Source: JADJLQ01 sp034439915 (GTDB taxonomy: Bacteria > Bacteroidota > Bacteroidia > Chitinophagales > Saprospiraceae). Taken from it: a stretch of DNA of 18,225 nt. The translations under genes were made by a program, and so were the position numbers. The DNA lies in assembly GCA_034439915.1 (NCBI GenBank), contig JAWXBI010000102.1, positions 1-18,225 on the forward strand, read 5' to 3'. This document shows positions 1 to 7,572 of the stretch, one piece after another. The first letter of the stretch is position 1. The number at the start of each line of letters is the position of its first letter. Under the pieces are notes generated by a model. It did not search any database, had not been told where the DNA came from, and saw only the letters and a list, made by a program, of their open reading frames with translations.

Positions 1-661
1 ATATAAAATTAATGTTTTGACTATAATTTATTTTGATAATTTCTTCTTTTTTAACAGCTCTTTCAATATTTTCTTTTAGGTTTTTTAAATCTTGTAAATC
101 AAGAGTTAAAAAAATCTCATCTTCTTTTCGCTTGTTTCTAAAATTAATATGAAGTCTATGTAAAATTATTCCATTTCGTGTAGCTTCTTCTAATTCATCG
201 TTGAAAACTAACCTAATATCTGAAATAATAGAGGCCTCACCATACAGGTTTTCGTTTTCAACTCCTACTTTGATTGCTTTTAGAGTAAGTTTTAGATTGT
301 TTGAATTAGAAAATATTTCTAATAAATTATTTTTCAGTGATAATATCTTGCTTTCACTAAGGTCGATTTCTTTTTCATTAGTAGTAAGTTCAATGACTGA
401 TTCAATCAGATCATTTGTTAAATCTTCAAAATTTGATTGAGTTGGTTCAAGAATCTCTCCAAATGTTGATAATGTGTTTACGATGGATCTAGAAGATTTG
501 ATCCCCAAAATTGATTGAAAATATTCTTGGATATCGCTAAACTTGGTACCCACTTTCATTTGATTAAGGAATGAAGAAATTCCTTCTACTTGTTCTGGTG
601 TAATTGAAGATAGCTCAATAAACCCAGGTAGGACTCTTGGAGGAATTGATATTTTTGCCAC
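1..661 (-). CDS. Partial hypothetical protein, GTG start, C-terminus beyond the left edge
   Basis: An open frame on the minus strand runs without a stop from a TAA at 709-707 to the left edge, giving about 220 codons from the GTG at 661. It is easily missed because the frame has no early ATG. The protein begins V-A-K-I-S-I-P-P-R-V-L-P-G-F. It is mostly predicted helix and charged, with a Lys/Glu-rich stretch (LKENIERAVKKEEI) near the end seen here. A beta-like segment, HRLHINFRNKRKEDEIFLTL, sits before it, a pattern seen at the C-termini of several uncharacterised bacterial proteins. I see no signal peptide and no catalytic motif. A second in-frame GTG at 691 is an alternative start; neither has a Shine-Dalgarno sequence. 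The region is clearly more AT-rich than the genes to its right. Function is unknown; that it is a gene rests on the long uninterrupted frame and protein-like composition. Confidence 0.72.
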   Translation of the reverse strand, partial: MAKISIPPRVLPGFIELSSITPEQVEGISSFLNQMKVGTKFSDIQEYFQSILGIKSSRSIVNTLSTFGEILEPTQSNFEDLTNDLIESVIELTTNEKEIDLSESKILSLKNNLLEIFSNSNNLKLTLKAIKVGVENENLYGEASIISDIRLVFNDELEEATRNGIILHRLHINFRNKRKEDEIFLTLDLQDLKNLKENIERAVKKEEIIKINYSQNINFI

Positions 662-841
662 AGTGTATAAAGTTACAAACGATTGAAACACAGATTGTTG
701 GTAAATTTAAATATTATAACCATATTAACAAACATTGGTATTTATTTTTATTAGGATCAAAACTTTAAGTTATTTAATTGTTACTTTAATTAGTTGATCC
801 ATAGGCTGATACTACACAGTAACATTATTCTTAACAAATGC
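662..841. other. AT-rich intergenic gap
   Basis: About 180 bases separate the left-edge gene from the stop of the first hydrolase. The stretch is AT-rich, has stops in all frames, and shows no convincing hairpin, repeat or TAnnTTTG promoter box. The promoter of the left-edge gene is presumably here but cannot be placed. Confidence 0.4.
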
Positions 842-1762
842 TTAACAAGGGTTGTAATACTCTAGTTTTATCTCAATGGGTAGGGGATTCAAACTTCGGT
901 TTAGAAAATTAAGAATTTCATCCGGAAGCTGCCGGTGAAATTCTTCCCGGTCAAATCCCGGCGGATCGGTCGAAGGAAGAAAGTGAGGGTTTTTCATCGC
1001 TGGTGGAAACGGACTACTAAAAGAAAAGTGGCCCGCATTTTCTATGGTCTTGAGTGTTACTTTGGAAGGATCGGGTACCTGTTTAAGTATAATATCCGAC
1101 GTCCATTGTTTGGGAGTGAACTCATCGTGCTGGGCAATCAATAATAAGATGGGCAGGTTTACCCGCGTTAATGAACCTTCAGGATAGAAGTAGGCTGCGG
1201 CAGGTGCCATTAGCACTATAGCTTTGACCCTGGAGTCTGGTTGGATTTCTACCTGCTGTCCTGATCTGGTCCAGGGTATGCCCCCTGCCAATGCCAGTGC
1301 AGTGTACCCTCCAAAGGAATGACCAATCACCCCAATTTTTTCTGGCAGAACAGATCGTCCCAAAAGGCTATCTGATAATAACTGATCTATCGTCAAACTG
1401 ATATGCTTGGGTCGGTACTGAAGGTTTTCAATGCTATTGGCTAATTCATTGTTGCGCCGGTTATTTCCATAATGTTCAGGCATAGCTACGATATATCCTC
1501 TCTGAGCTAAATAAATGCTTATCGACCTATAAATTAAATGTGAACCGCTGTTTCCATGGGAGATAAGGACAAGGGGAAATTGGCCTTCCGCAATTAACGC
1601 ATTCACACTTACGTCCATAGTATAAGGACCAAACAGTGTAGGGGAGGAAGGTGTTTTTGTTGGATAATGGACTAAAACGGGAAATGAAATGCCGAGGTCT
1701 TCATCACTGATTTCCAATATCCGGCTTCCTGTAAAAATTATGTCAGGATAGATACTCATCAT
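842..1762 (-). CDS. Alpha/beta hydrolase, PAF-acetylhydrolase / dienelactone-hydrolase-like
   Basis: The 306-residue protein has no signal peptide, so it is probably cytoplasmic. It has the full alpha/beta-hydrolase layout: an oxyanion-hole strand and turn at LVLISHGNSG (His69-Gly70), the nucleophile elbow GHSFGG with Ser149, an acid at QHDEFTP (Asp213) and the catalytic His at NAGHFSF (His245). The early segment FPVLVHYPTKTP, followed by an HGN oxyanion turn, is the pattern of the PAF acetylhydrolase isoform II and 'predicted dienelactone hydrolase' (COG4188-type) group, which cleave short or oxidised acyl esters. The natural substrate is unknown. It lies first from the left of three hydrolase genes on the same strand, separated from the next by 309 bases, so it probably has its own promoter. 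The start is a tandem ATG-ATG at 1762/1759. The fold and triad are secure; the subfamily is less so. Confidence 0.85.
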   Translation of the reverse strand: MMSIYPDIIFTGSRILEISDEDLGISFPVLVHYPTKTPSSPTLFGPYTMDVSVNALIAEGQFPLVLISHGNSGSHLIYRSISIYLAQRGYIVAMPEHYGNNRRNNELANSIENLQYRPKHISLTIDQLLSDSLLGRSVLPEKIGVIGHSFGGYTALALAGGIPWTRSGQQVEIQPDSRVKAIVLMAPAAAYFYPEGSLTRVNLPILLLIAQHDEFTPKQWTSDIILKQVPDPSKVTLKTIENAGHFSFSSPFPPAMKNPHFLPSTDPPGFDREEFHRQLPDEILNFLNRSLNPLPIEIKLEYYNPC

Positions 1763-2062
1763 ACGTTATAGGTCATGATCTCAAGTCCGTTTTCGAAAGT
1801 TTTACTGTTTTACAACAATAGGATTTGATCTCTAATAGGTTCATGATGCTCGCCGAAGTTAGTTAAAAACTTAGGAGCTGTAAAATGATTAGTGATCGGA
1901 CCCTGAAAGTGAATTCAGAATCATTATTATTCGGAAGCATGCTTAAATTTACCTTGAACCCACCCTGCAATAGTAGTTCAGGTCGAATAATAAATTCAAT
2001 TTAAGTTCACCTATTAACTGAGGATCTTTGAGTCGAATTTATTCAAAATCATAAAAGTATCC
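1763..2062. other. Intergenic region with no gene recognised
   Basis: About 300 bases lie between two same-strand hydrolase genes. Stops occur in all frames. The longest small frame noticed is 39 codons on the plus strand, from an ATG at 1885 preceded by AGGAG, with no recognisable content; I do not call it. No repeat or promoter box of the TAnnTTTG type was found upstream of the hydrolase at 1762. Confidence 0.4.
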
Positions 2063-2090
2063 GACATTTTTCTACATACTGCAAAATGTC
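2063..2090. terminator. Perfect 8-bp stem-loop at the end of the esterase gene
   Basis: GACATTTT (2063-2070) and AAAATGTC (2083-2090) form a perfect 8-bp inverted repeat around a 12-base loop that contains the stop codon of the minus-strand esterase (2074-2072). On the plus strand the stem is followed by TTTTT, which resembles an intrinsic terminator pointing right. On the minus strand the trailing T-run is weaker (GGATACTTTT). It may end or stabilise the esterase mRNA. The stem is AT-rich, so stability is modest. Confidence 0.35.
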
Positions 2091-3025
2091 TTTTTGGTGG
2101 TCCGATCGGACAACAGCCAGTGTATACAATCATCTATCCATTCCGTTTCTGTAGTCAGATTGTCCAGACCAAATCCATGTCCACCTTTGGCATAAAAAAA
2201 AGACCGGGTCGCTACATGATATTTCTGTAAGGCAGCCAGAAACAATAAGGTATTTGCTATCGGTACCACCTTATCGTCCAGGGCATGGGTGATGAAGACG
2301 GGTGGCGTATTGGCATCTACCTGCAATTCATTGGAATACAATTTTATTTTTTCCGGATCTATAGGGTTTGAATTTTCAGCTAAAAGATTATCCCTTGAAC
2401 CCAGGTGAGTTACTTCATCGGTAAAACTGATTACGGGGTAATTGAGTACCATAAAATCAGGCCGCAAACTTATTTTGCCCGGGTTGGGGATCTCCGGCTG
2501 ATTAAAATGTGTGCCAGCTGTAGAAGCAAGATGACCCCCTGCTGATGATCCCATGATGCCTATACGATCTGCTTTGATCTTCCATTCTTTGGCATGCTGA
2601 CGGACAACCAGTATTGCCTGCTGGGCATCCATTAAAGGCACCACCTCTTTATTGTTTACATATTTTGGATTCGGAGTCCGGTACTTCAATACAATGCCGG
2701 CGATCCCATGCTCTATAAATTTTTTAGCTACCACATGACCTTCGTGATCGATGGCGAGTCCACCGTAACCACCACCGGGGCAGATGATGACTGCGATGCC
2801 GGTGTTTTTGGTTTTCTCCGGAAGGTAGACGATCAGTTCAGGGGTAACGACCCGGGTGATAAACCGGTTGGCTACATTTTTTACCATAAAAGTATTACCC
2901 GTATCCTTTAGGCCGGTTAGATCTTTATTGTTGGGAATAGCTCCGGGATAGAGGGGAATAGTCAGTTGACTGTAGAGGAGGACAGGCATTAAACACAAAG
3001 AAAGGAAACTGGTTTTAATGTTCAT
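2072..3025 (-). CDS. Secreted alpha/beta hydrolase, BD-FAE / acetyl-xylan-esterase-like
   Basis: The start is placed at the ATG at 3025, which gives 317 residues and a clean signal peptide (MNIKTSFLSLCLMPVLLYSQ). The frame is open 14 codons further upstream to 3067, but that would bury the signal peptide. The mature protein starts LTIPLYPG. It has the oxyanion motif CPGGGYGG (82-89), nucleophile elbow GSSAGG (Ser161), acid in ALDDKVVP (Asp251) and catalytic His in GGHGFG (His283). This motif set belongs to the periplasmic BD-FAE/Axe-type esterases that are often mis-labelled 'xylanase', and which remove acetyl or feruloyl groups from plant polysaccharides. Its mature N-terminus (IPLYPG) and motifs parallel those of the first domain of the neighbouring double hydrolase (IQLYPG), so the two are probably paralogues. 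Substrate is inferred from the family only. Confidence 0.88.
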   Translation of the reverse strand: MNIKTSFLSLCLMPVLLYSQLTIPLYPGAIPNNKDLTGLKDTGNTFMVKNVANRFITRVVTPELIVYLPEKTKNTGIAVIICPGGGYGGLAIDHEGHVVAKKFIEHGIAGIVLKYRTPNPKYVNNKEVVPLMDAQQAILVVRQHAKEWKIKADRIGIMGSSAGGHLASTAGTHFNQPEIPNPGKISLRPDFMVLNYPVISFTDEVTHLGSRDNLLAENSNPIDPEKIKLYSNELQVDANTPPVFITHALDDKVVPIANTLLFLAALQKYHVATRSFFYAKGGHGFGLDNLTTETEWIDDCIHWLLSDRTTKKTFCSM

Positions 3026-3076
3026 ATCTTTTTTAAATTTTGCATTAATAAAAATAGCTGAATACATTTGGTCAGA

Positions 3077-3098
3077 CCCGGAGGTGTCCTACACCGGG
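3077..3098. other. Stem-loop between the two secreted hydrolases
   Basis: CCCGG, then GGTGT, CCT and ACACC, then GGG form a nested hairpin: the GGTGT/ACACC stem (3083-3087 with 3091-3095) with CCC/GGG outside it. It lies 3' of the double-hydrolase gene and inside the probable 5' leader of the esterase starting at 3025. No T-run follows, so it is not a standard terminator; a leader or mRNA-processing role is possible. Confidence 0.3.
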
Positions 3099-3127
3099 AA
3101 GTTTGGCGAAAATCTTTTGATCGCGGC

Positions 3128-3135
3128 CAAAGTTA
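3128..3135 (-). promoter_or_regulatory. Candidate -7 box (TAACTTTG) for the secreted esterase
   Basis: Read on the minus strand this is TAACTTTG, an exact match to the Bacteroidota -7 consensus TAnnTTTG. It lies about 100 bases upstream of the esterase start at 3025. No clear TTG -33 element is seen at the expected distance; only a T-rich stretch is present. If used, transcription would start near 3121 and the hairpin at 3077-3098 would fall in the leader. Confidence 0.35.
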
Positions 3136-3188
3136 ATTCATAGGAGAGAAGTAAAAAATGAGATTAGGGTAAGACAGAAAATTTTTTC

Positions 3189-4901
3189 TTATTTTTTGGA
3201 TTGACCGTTAAAAAAAGAAACCATTTTATCAAAATTGGAATCGATCAGGAGACCTGGCCCGTGCCCGGCACCAGGGACCAGGACAAGTTCACTGCTGACT
3301 ATTGCTTTCTTTAATCTCTCGTGCAATAATGAACTTTGACATGGTGGTACGTCGCCATCCTTATCCCCATGTAAGATCAGGAAGGGCGGATTGGTTTTAT
3401 GGATATAGGTTATGGGATTGGCAAAGGTGGCCTTGATTTTATTTTCCTGGATAGGCCCTCCCAGCAAAAAGGATTCCGGTGAATAAAGCCCATTATGCTG
3501 AAATACACTACCACATGAATCGATGATCAGAAAGTCGGTCGGACCATACCAATCCACTACGGCACTGACCCTGCTGCTGGTTTGGTTGAATTTCCCCAAC
3601 TGGCCCTCTAAATCGATCTCTTCTTGATCGATCGTATATTTTTTTATTTGATTGGTAGTGCCGGCAAGGGCTGAAAGGTGCCCTCCGGAAGACCAACCCG
3701 TAATCCCAATAAAAGAAGAATCGATATTATAAAATTTAGCATTGGCTCGGATAAACCGGATGGCTGCTTTTACATCCTGGATCTGGGCAGGAAATTTTGC
3801 ATCCCGGCTGGACCTGTGATTGATGCTGACCACCGCATAACCGGCATGCAACAACTTTTGACCCATACCTTCCCGGAACACATTGGCTTTTGCTGCATTA
3901 GAAAACCATGCACTGCCATAGATAGCCAGGACAACCGGAAATGGGCCTGATGTATTAAAAGGTAGATGAATGTCGAGTCTATGTCCGATGATACTGTCAC
4001 CTACATAATCTATATCTTTCCAGTTTACCCCGATTTCCTGTCTTGGAAACTGATAATACATCCAATCCACAAGCCGTTCTTCCCATTTGTCGGTAGACAT
4101 ACCTTGTTTTCGGATACCAAATCCATGTCCTCCGTCCGGATAGACGTGCATCTCCACCGGTTTACCTGCAGATTTCCATTTTTGATAAAATGCTGGATTA
4201 CCATCCGCGATGTTATCATTTTCAGAAAACAAAAGAAAAAGGGGAGGCGCGTTGGAGGGAACCTGCTCGCCCAGGATAGCCGGGCAATAGGCATAAATAG
4301 GGGCAACAAAATCCGGCCGGCTGTCTGGACTATATGTTTGTGCGACGGAAGCAGTTAAAGTACCTCCTGCTGAAAAACCCATGATACCGATGCGTTGGGG
4401 ATGAATGCCAAATTCAGTAGCATGTCGCCGGACATATCTTATTGCTTCGAGGCCATCCGCTACCGCCATTGTTACAAATGGCCGGTTGATGGAATCAATT
4501 CGATGAAAATTCCCGGTCTGGATATCTTGAAAAGTTTGCTGAATACTGTCGTATTGTTCAGGGACTAATCTGTATTTTAAAACAAATGCAGTTATTCCTT
4601 TATTCATTAAAAACCTGGCCACATCAGTTCCTTCATTTCCCATGGTCAAAGCCCTGAAGGCTCCGCCAGGACAGATGATCACAGACATTCCATTGGGCAT
4701 TTTGGGCTTAAATAGGGTCATCGTTGGAACGACGACATTAGTGACCATAACCTGGTTGGTTGACTTATTGGTATCCGATTTTTCCTTATGTGACCAGGTT
4801 TCAGAGCCAGGGGCGGGGCCTGGGTATAGCTGGATCACCTGCTGGGAATAAATAATGCTAAAACAAGTAATCGAAAGCAAAGCCGCTGCAATCAACTTCA
4901 T
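3189..4901 (-). CDS. Secreted protein with two tandem alpha/beta-hydrolase (esterase) domains
   Basis: The start is set at the ATG at 4901, giving 570 residues with signal peptide MKLIAAALLSITCFSIIYSQ; the frame stays open to 5024, but that extension is not protein-like. Domain 1 (about 21-285) carries CPGG (77-80), GFSAGG (Ser177), SENDN (Asp229) and GGHGFG (His259). Domain 2 (about 290-566) carries an altered oxyanion turn IYGSAW (327-332), GWSSGG (Ser404), HGDKDGDVP (Asp515) and AGHGPG (His547). Both triads look complete. Domain 1 resembles the neighbouring BD-FAE/Axe-like esterase. Domain 2 has the DIHLPFN start and WYGPTDF segment of the BD-FAE/lipase-2 type. A two-esterase protein may remove two kinds of acyl group from one glycan, but the substrates are unknown. 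The gene is 163 bases upstream of its probable single-domain paralogue. Confidence 0.88.
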   Translation of the reverse strand: MKLIAAALLSITCFSIIYSQQVIQLYPGPAPGSETWSHKEKSDTNKSTNQVMVTNVVVPTMTLFKPKMPNGMSVIICPGGAFRALTMGNEGTDVARFLMNKGITAFVLKYRLVPEQYDSIQQTFQDIQTGNFHRIDSINRPFVTMAVADGLEAIRYVRRHATEFGIHPQRIGIMGFSAGGTLTASVAQTYSPDSRPDFVAPIYAYCPAILGEQVPSNAPPLFLLFSENDNIADGNPAFYQKWKSAGKPVEMHVYPDGGHGFGIRKQGMSTDKWEERLVDWMYYQFPRQEIGVNWKDIDYVGDSIIGHRLDIHLPFNTSGPFPVVLAIYGSAWFSNAAKANVFREGMGQKLLHAGYAVVSINHRSSRDAKFPAQIQDVKAAIRFIRANAKFYNIDSSFIGITGWSSGGHLSALAGTTNQIKKYTIDQEEIDLEGQLGKFNQTSSRVSAVVDWYGPTDFLIIDSCGSVFQHNGLYSPESFLLGGPIQENKIKATFANPITYIHKTNPPFLILHGDKDGDVPPCQSSLLHERLKKAIVSSELVLVPGAGHGPGLLIDSNFDKMVSFFNGQSKK

Positions 4902-5095
4902 ATTGGGAGAATATTTGCAAGCTAAGTTATTGAATTTTGCCTGATCGAGTTTCTGTATTATTTCAATTTGATTAACCTGATTCCGCTCAAACCAGGAAGT
5001 GAAAGGTCTCAGGAAAGTGCACAATGGTTAGTCACGCTATGTTTCTGGTTTGCTTCGGAGAAGCCCAACTCCTTACCTGTCTTGCAAAAATTATA

Positions 5096-5689
5096 TTACT
5101 CCGTCCAGCTATTATTTTCACCCAGAGGTATACATGCCAGATAGTCACCGGGTACGGGATCATATCGGAGCACTGCCTTTCCAATCTCCTGAGAAGTAAA
5201 ATAAGCAAACAATGTCAGTCGTTTGAGTTGCCTGAAAAAGCCGACCGGGCCCGATTTTTCAAGAGTGATTCCCCATAGGGTCAAGGGATATGAACCAGCA
5301 GATTTATCCAATTCCAGCAGGAGTTCCTGTCTTTGATCTGTAGAAGTTGCGTTGAAGTTTTTGTTGAATCTGGTTTTGGCTAGTACGTCGATTTCTTCAA
5401 TTCCTTTGACGATATCTTGTTGCGTTTCATTATTGAGCAACTGCCCGATTACTTTATCGATAAATTGGGCGACTCCAATATCGGTAGCTCCCGGAGTTTT
5501 TGTTTTGGGCAGGATGGTTTCAGTTACTTGTACCAGGGTGCCAGCCTGTTCAGCAGTAAAAAATATTGGTTGCCAGCCGATATCTATCGTATTCTTACAG
5601 GATACCAGCAGATTTGAAAGTACAGCGGTTGAAAGGCTGGTACCAAAAACGAACAATACCTTATTTTTAATTGCTTCTCTTCTATTCAT
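5096..5689 (-). CDS. Gluconate 2-dehydrogenase subunit 3-like small subunit
   Basis: The 197-residue protein matches the gluconate 2-dehydrogenase subunit 3 family (PF13618), the small partner of membrane-associated GMC dehydrogenases. It starts MNRREAIK, a twin-arginine-like beginning common in this family, then a hydrophobic stretch ending LLVSC. Cys31 could be a lipobox cysteine, so it may be an exported lipoprotein. Family hallmarks are TILPKTKTPGATDIGVAQFI (59-78), LFAYFTSQEIG (160-170) and the C-terminal YDPVPGDYLACIP (176-188). In characterised complexes this subunit is needed for maturation and Tat export of the flavin subunit. The gene follows the GMC gene by 11 bases, so the two are almost certainly co-transcribed. 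No cytochrome c subunit is present next to them. Confidence 0.87.
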   Translation of the reverse strand: MNRREAIKNKVLFVFGTSLSTAVLSNLLVSCKNTIDIGWQPIFFTAEQAGTLVQVTETILPKTKTPGATDIGVAQFIDKVIGQLLNNETQQDIVKGIEEIDVLAKTRFNKNFNATSTDQRQELLLELDKSAGSYPLTLWGITLEKSGPVGFFRQLKRLTLFAYFTSQEIGKAVLRYDPVPGDYLACIPLGENNSWTE

Positions 5690-5700
5690 GTCCTGGTCAA

Positions 5701-7401
5701 TTAAAGATTTTGTTTATTTAATTCTTTCACGGCAAAATCCACAGCTCTGGCGGTCAGTGCCATATACGTAATGGATGGATTGACACACGAGGATGATGTC
5801 ATACACGAACCGTCAGTAACAAAAATATTGGGTATACCATGGAGTTGATTGTGTGCATTTAAGACAGAAGTCTTTGGGTCTTTACCCATTCTGGCAGTGC
5901 CCATTTCATGTACCCCAACCCCCATTCCACCGATCTCATCAAAGATCTGTATGTTTTTAAACCCCGCGATATTCAGCATTTCTGCAGCATCGGATTTCAT
6001 CTGTTCCCGCATCTTCATTTCATTTTCCCCAAAACCGGAGTTGATAACCAATAGTGGCATCCCCCATTTATCTTTTTTTTCTTTATCCAGCCTGACATAG
6101 TTTTCATGGTTGGGAAGGCATTCTCCAAAACCCATCAGGCCCAGTCCCCATCCGCCTGGTTTGAACAAGGACTCTTTGAATTCAGCCCCTATTCCCGGAT
6201 CATTGATGCCGCGGCTCCAGTTGCTGCGTGCACCCCCGGTTCCCTGATAATCGTATCCACGTAAAAAGTTTTTATTTTTAGTCTTCTCGTCCAGATTGAC
6301 AAACCTGGGAATAAATAAACCTGTTGGTTTTCGGCCTTTATAATATTCATCAGCATATCCCTCATGGTCCCCTTTTGCACCACAACGGTAATGGTGGTCC
6401 ATTAGATTGTGGCCCAGTTCTCCACTTTCATTGCCCAGACCGTCGGGATGTTGGGATGAAACTGAATTTAATAAAATCTGAGCGGTAGCCAGGGTTGAAG
6501 CGCAACAAAATATAATAGAGGCAACGTATTCGGTGACTTCCATGGTAATTGAATCGATGACGCGGACCCCACTGGCTTTATTTTTGGTTTCGTCATAAAT
6601 AATAGAATGCACTATGGCATCGGATTTTATAGTGAGATTGTCTGTCTTTTTTGCAGCGGGTATAGTTGCTGAATTGCTGCTAAAATAAGCGCCGAACGGA
6701 CAGCCCCGTCCACAGCGATTCCGGTTCATACACTTGCCCCTGCCCAACTCGAGATGCCAGGGTTGAGGCTCTGTCAGATGTGCTACTCGCCCTGAAGTAA
6801 CATGCCGACCTTTAAACCTGGATTCCACTTCTTTTTTCAGATGGTTTTCGATACAATTGAGTTCAATCGGTGGTAAAAAATACCCATCCGGTAAATGGTC
6901 CAGCCCTAGTTTTTCACCACTGATCCCCACAAATTTTTCCACGTAAGTATACCAGGGTTCAATTTCTTTATACCGTATGGGCCAATCAATGGCGATACCT
7001 TCTTTAGCGTTGGCCGTAAAATCCAGATCGCTCCAACGATAACAATGACGGCCCCAGATCAGGGATCGGCCACCGGTTTGATTGCCCCGGATCCAATCAA
7101 ATCTTTTTTCCTCGATGTAGGGATTGTCCAGATCATCTGTAAAAAAGTGTTTATTGTCACCACCTACAAAACCGGATCTGGTCTGTACTGGAAATCGTTT
7201 GGCCTCCTCCTGGGTTAATCCTCCATGATAATCCAATTCCCAGGCATCCTTGTTAGCCGTAGGGTAATCTTTAATATGGGTGACCAATCGTCCTTTTTCA
7301 ATGACCAGGGTCTTCAATCCCTTTTCGCAAAGTTCTTTTGCTGCCCATCCTCCGCTGATTCCTGAACCAATGACAATGGCGTCAAATTGTTGGTTTGGCA
7401 T
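5701..7401 (-). CDS. GMC-family FAD-dependent dehydrogenase, large subunit
   Basis: The 566-residue protein starts with an FAD-binding Rossmann motif, GSGISGGWAAKELCEKG (12-28), then VIEKG. Further GMC features are the RSLIWG segment (112-117), NLMDHH (332-337), HEMGTARMG with His498, and the C-terminal VTDGS...VNPSITYMAL with Asn541; His498 and Asn541 are the expected catalytic pair. A cysteine group C224-x5-C230-x3-C234 followed by PFGAY matches the spacing I recall for the [3Fe-4S] ligands in bacterial FAD-glucose dehydrogenase catalytic subunits, so electrons may leave through an Fe-S centre rather than to oxygen. It has no signal peptide of its own, as expected if it is exported together with the small subunit encoded 11 bases downstream. 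The substrate is probably a sugar, sugar acid or polyol, inferred from the family. Confidence 0.9.
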   Translation of the reverse strand: MPNQQFDAIVIGSGISGGWAAKELCEKGLKTLVIEKGRLVTHIKDYPTANKDAWELDYHGGLTQEEAKRFPVQTRSGFVGGDNKHFFTDDLDNPYIEEKRFDWIRGNQTGGRSLIWGRHCYRWSDLDFTANAKEGIAIDWPIRYKEIEPWYTYVEKFVGISGEKLGLDHLPDGYFLPPIELNCIENHLKKEVESRFKGRHVTSGRVAHLTEPQPWHLELGRGKCMNRNRCGRGCPFGAYFSSNSATIPAAKKTDNLTIKSDAIVHSIIYDETKNKASGVRVIDSITMEVTEYVASIIFCCASTLATAQILLNSVSSQHPDGLGNESGELGHNLMDHHYRCGAKGDHEGYADEYYKGRKPTGLFIPRFVNLDEKTKNKNFLRGYDYQGTGGARSNWSRGINDPGIGAEFKESLFKPGGWGLGLMGFGECLPNHENYVRLDKEKKDKWGMPLLVINSGFGENEMKMREQMKSDAAEMLNIAGFKNIQIFDEIGGMGVGVHEMGTARMGKDPKTSVLNAHNQLHGIPNIFVTDGSCMTSSSCVNPSITYMALTARAVDFAVKELNKQNL

Positions 7402-7572
7402 ATTATTTACTTAGAATGATAAAATGAATATGGAATGAAAGTAATAAAAAATAGTTGATCAGTTTTTAAAGTGCCAATTAGGCTGTTTGGAATTCGATTA
7501 AGGAAAGCGACCTGACTCAATTTGTCCTATATCTCCTGAATCCAGAACGCAAATTCCAGATATATTTGTTGA

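Noticed and set aside
1885..2004. Small plus-strand frame of 39 codons with an AGGAG seven bases before the ATG
   Set aside because: The peptide has no features, the organism rarely uses Shine-Dalgarno starts, and a short frame like this can easily occur by chance.
3966..4358. Plus-strand frame of 130 codons inside the double-hydrolase gene
   Set aside because: It lies wholly antisense to a gene with strong domain evidence, and its translation has no recognisable motif. The same applies to other antisense frames, including 201-440, 5352-5771, 12120-12557 and 14736-15119.
5052..5064. Small hairpin GCTTC-GGA-GAAGC downstream of the GMC operon
   Set aside because: It has only five base pairs and no T-run on either strand, so it is too weak to call as a terminator.
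7561..7568. TATATTTG box before the DUF5618-like gene
   Set aside because: It matches the -7 consensus but lies only four bases before the start codon, so transcription would begin at or after the ATG, and there is no -33 element at the right distance.
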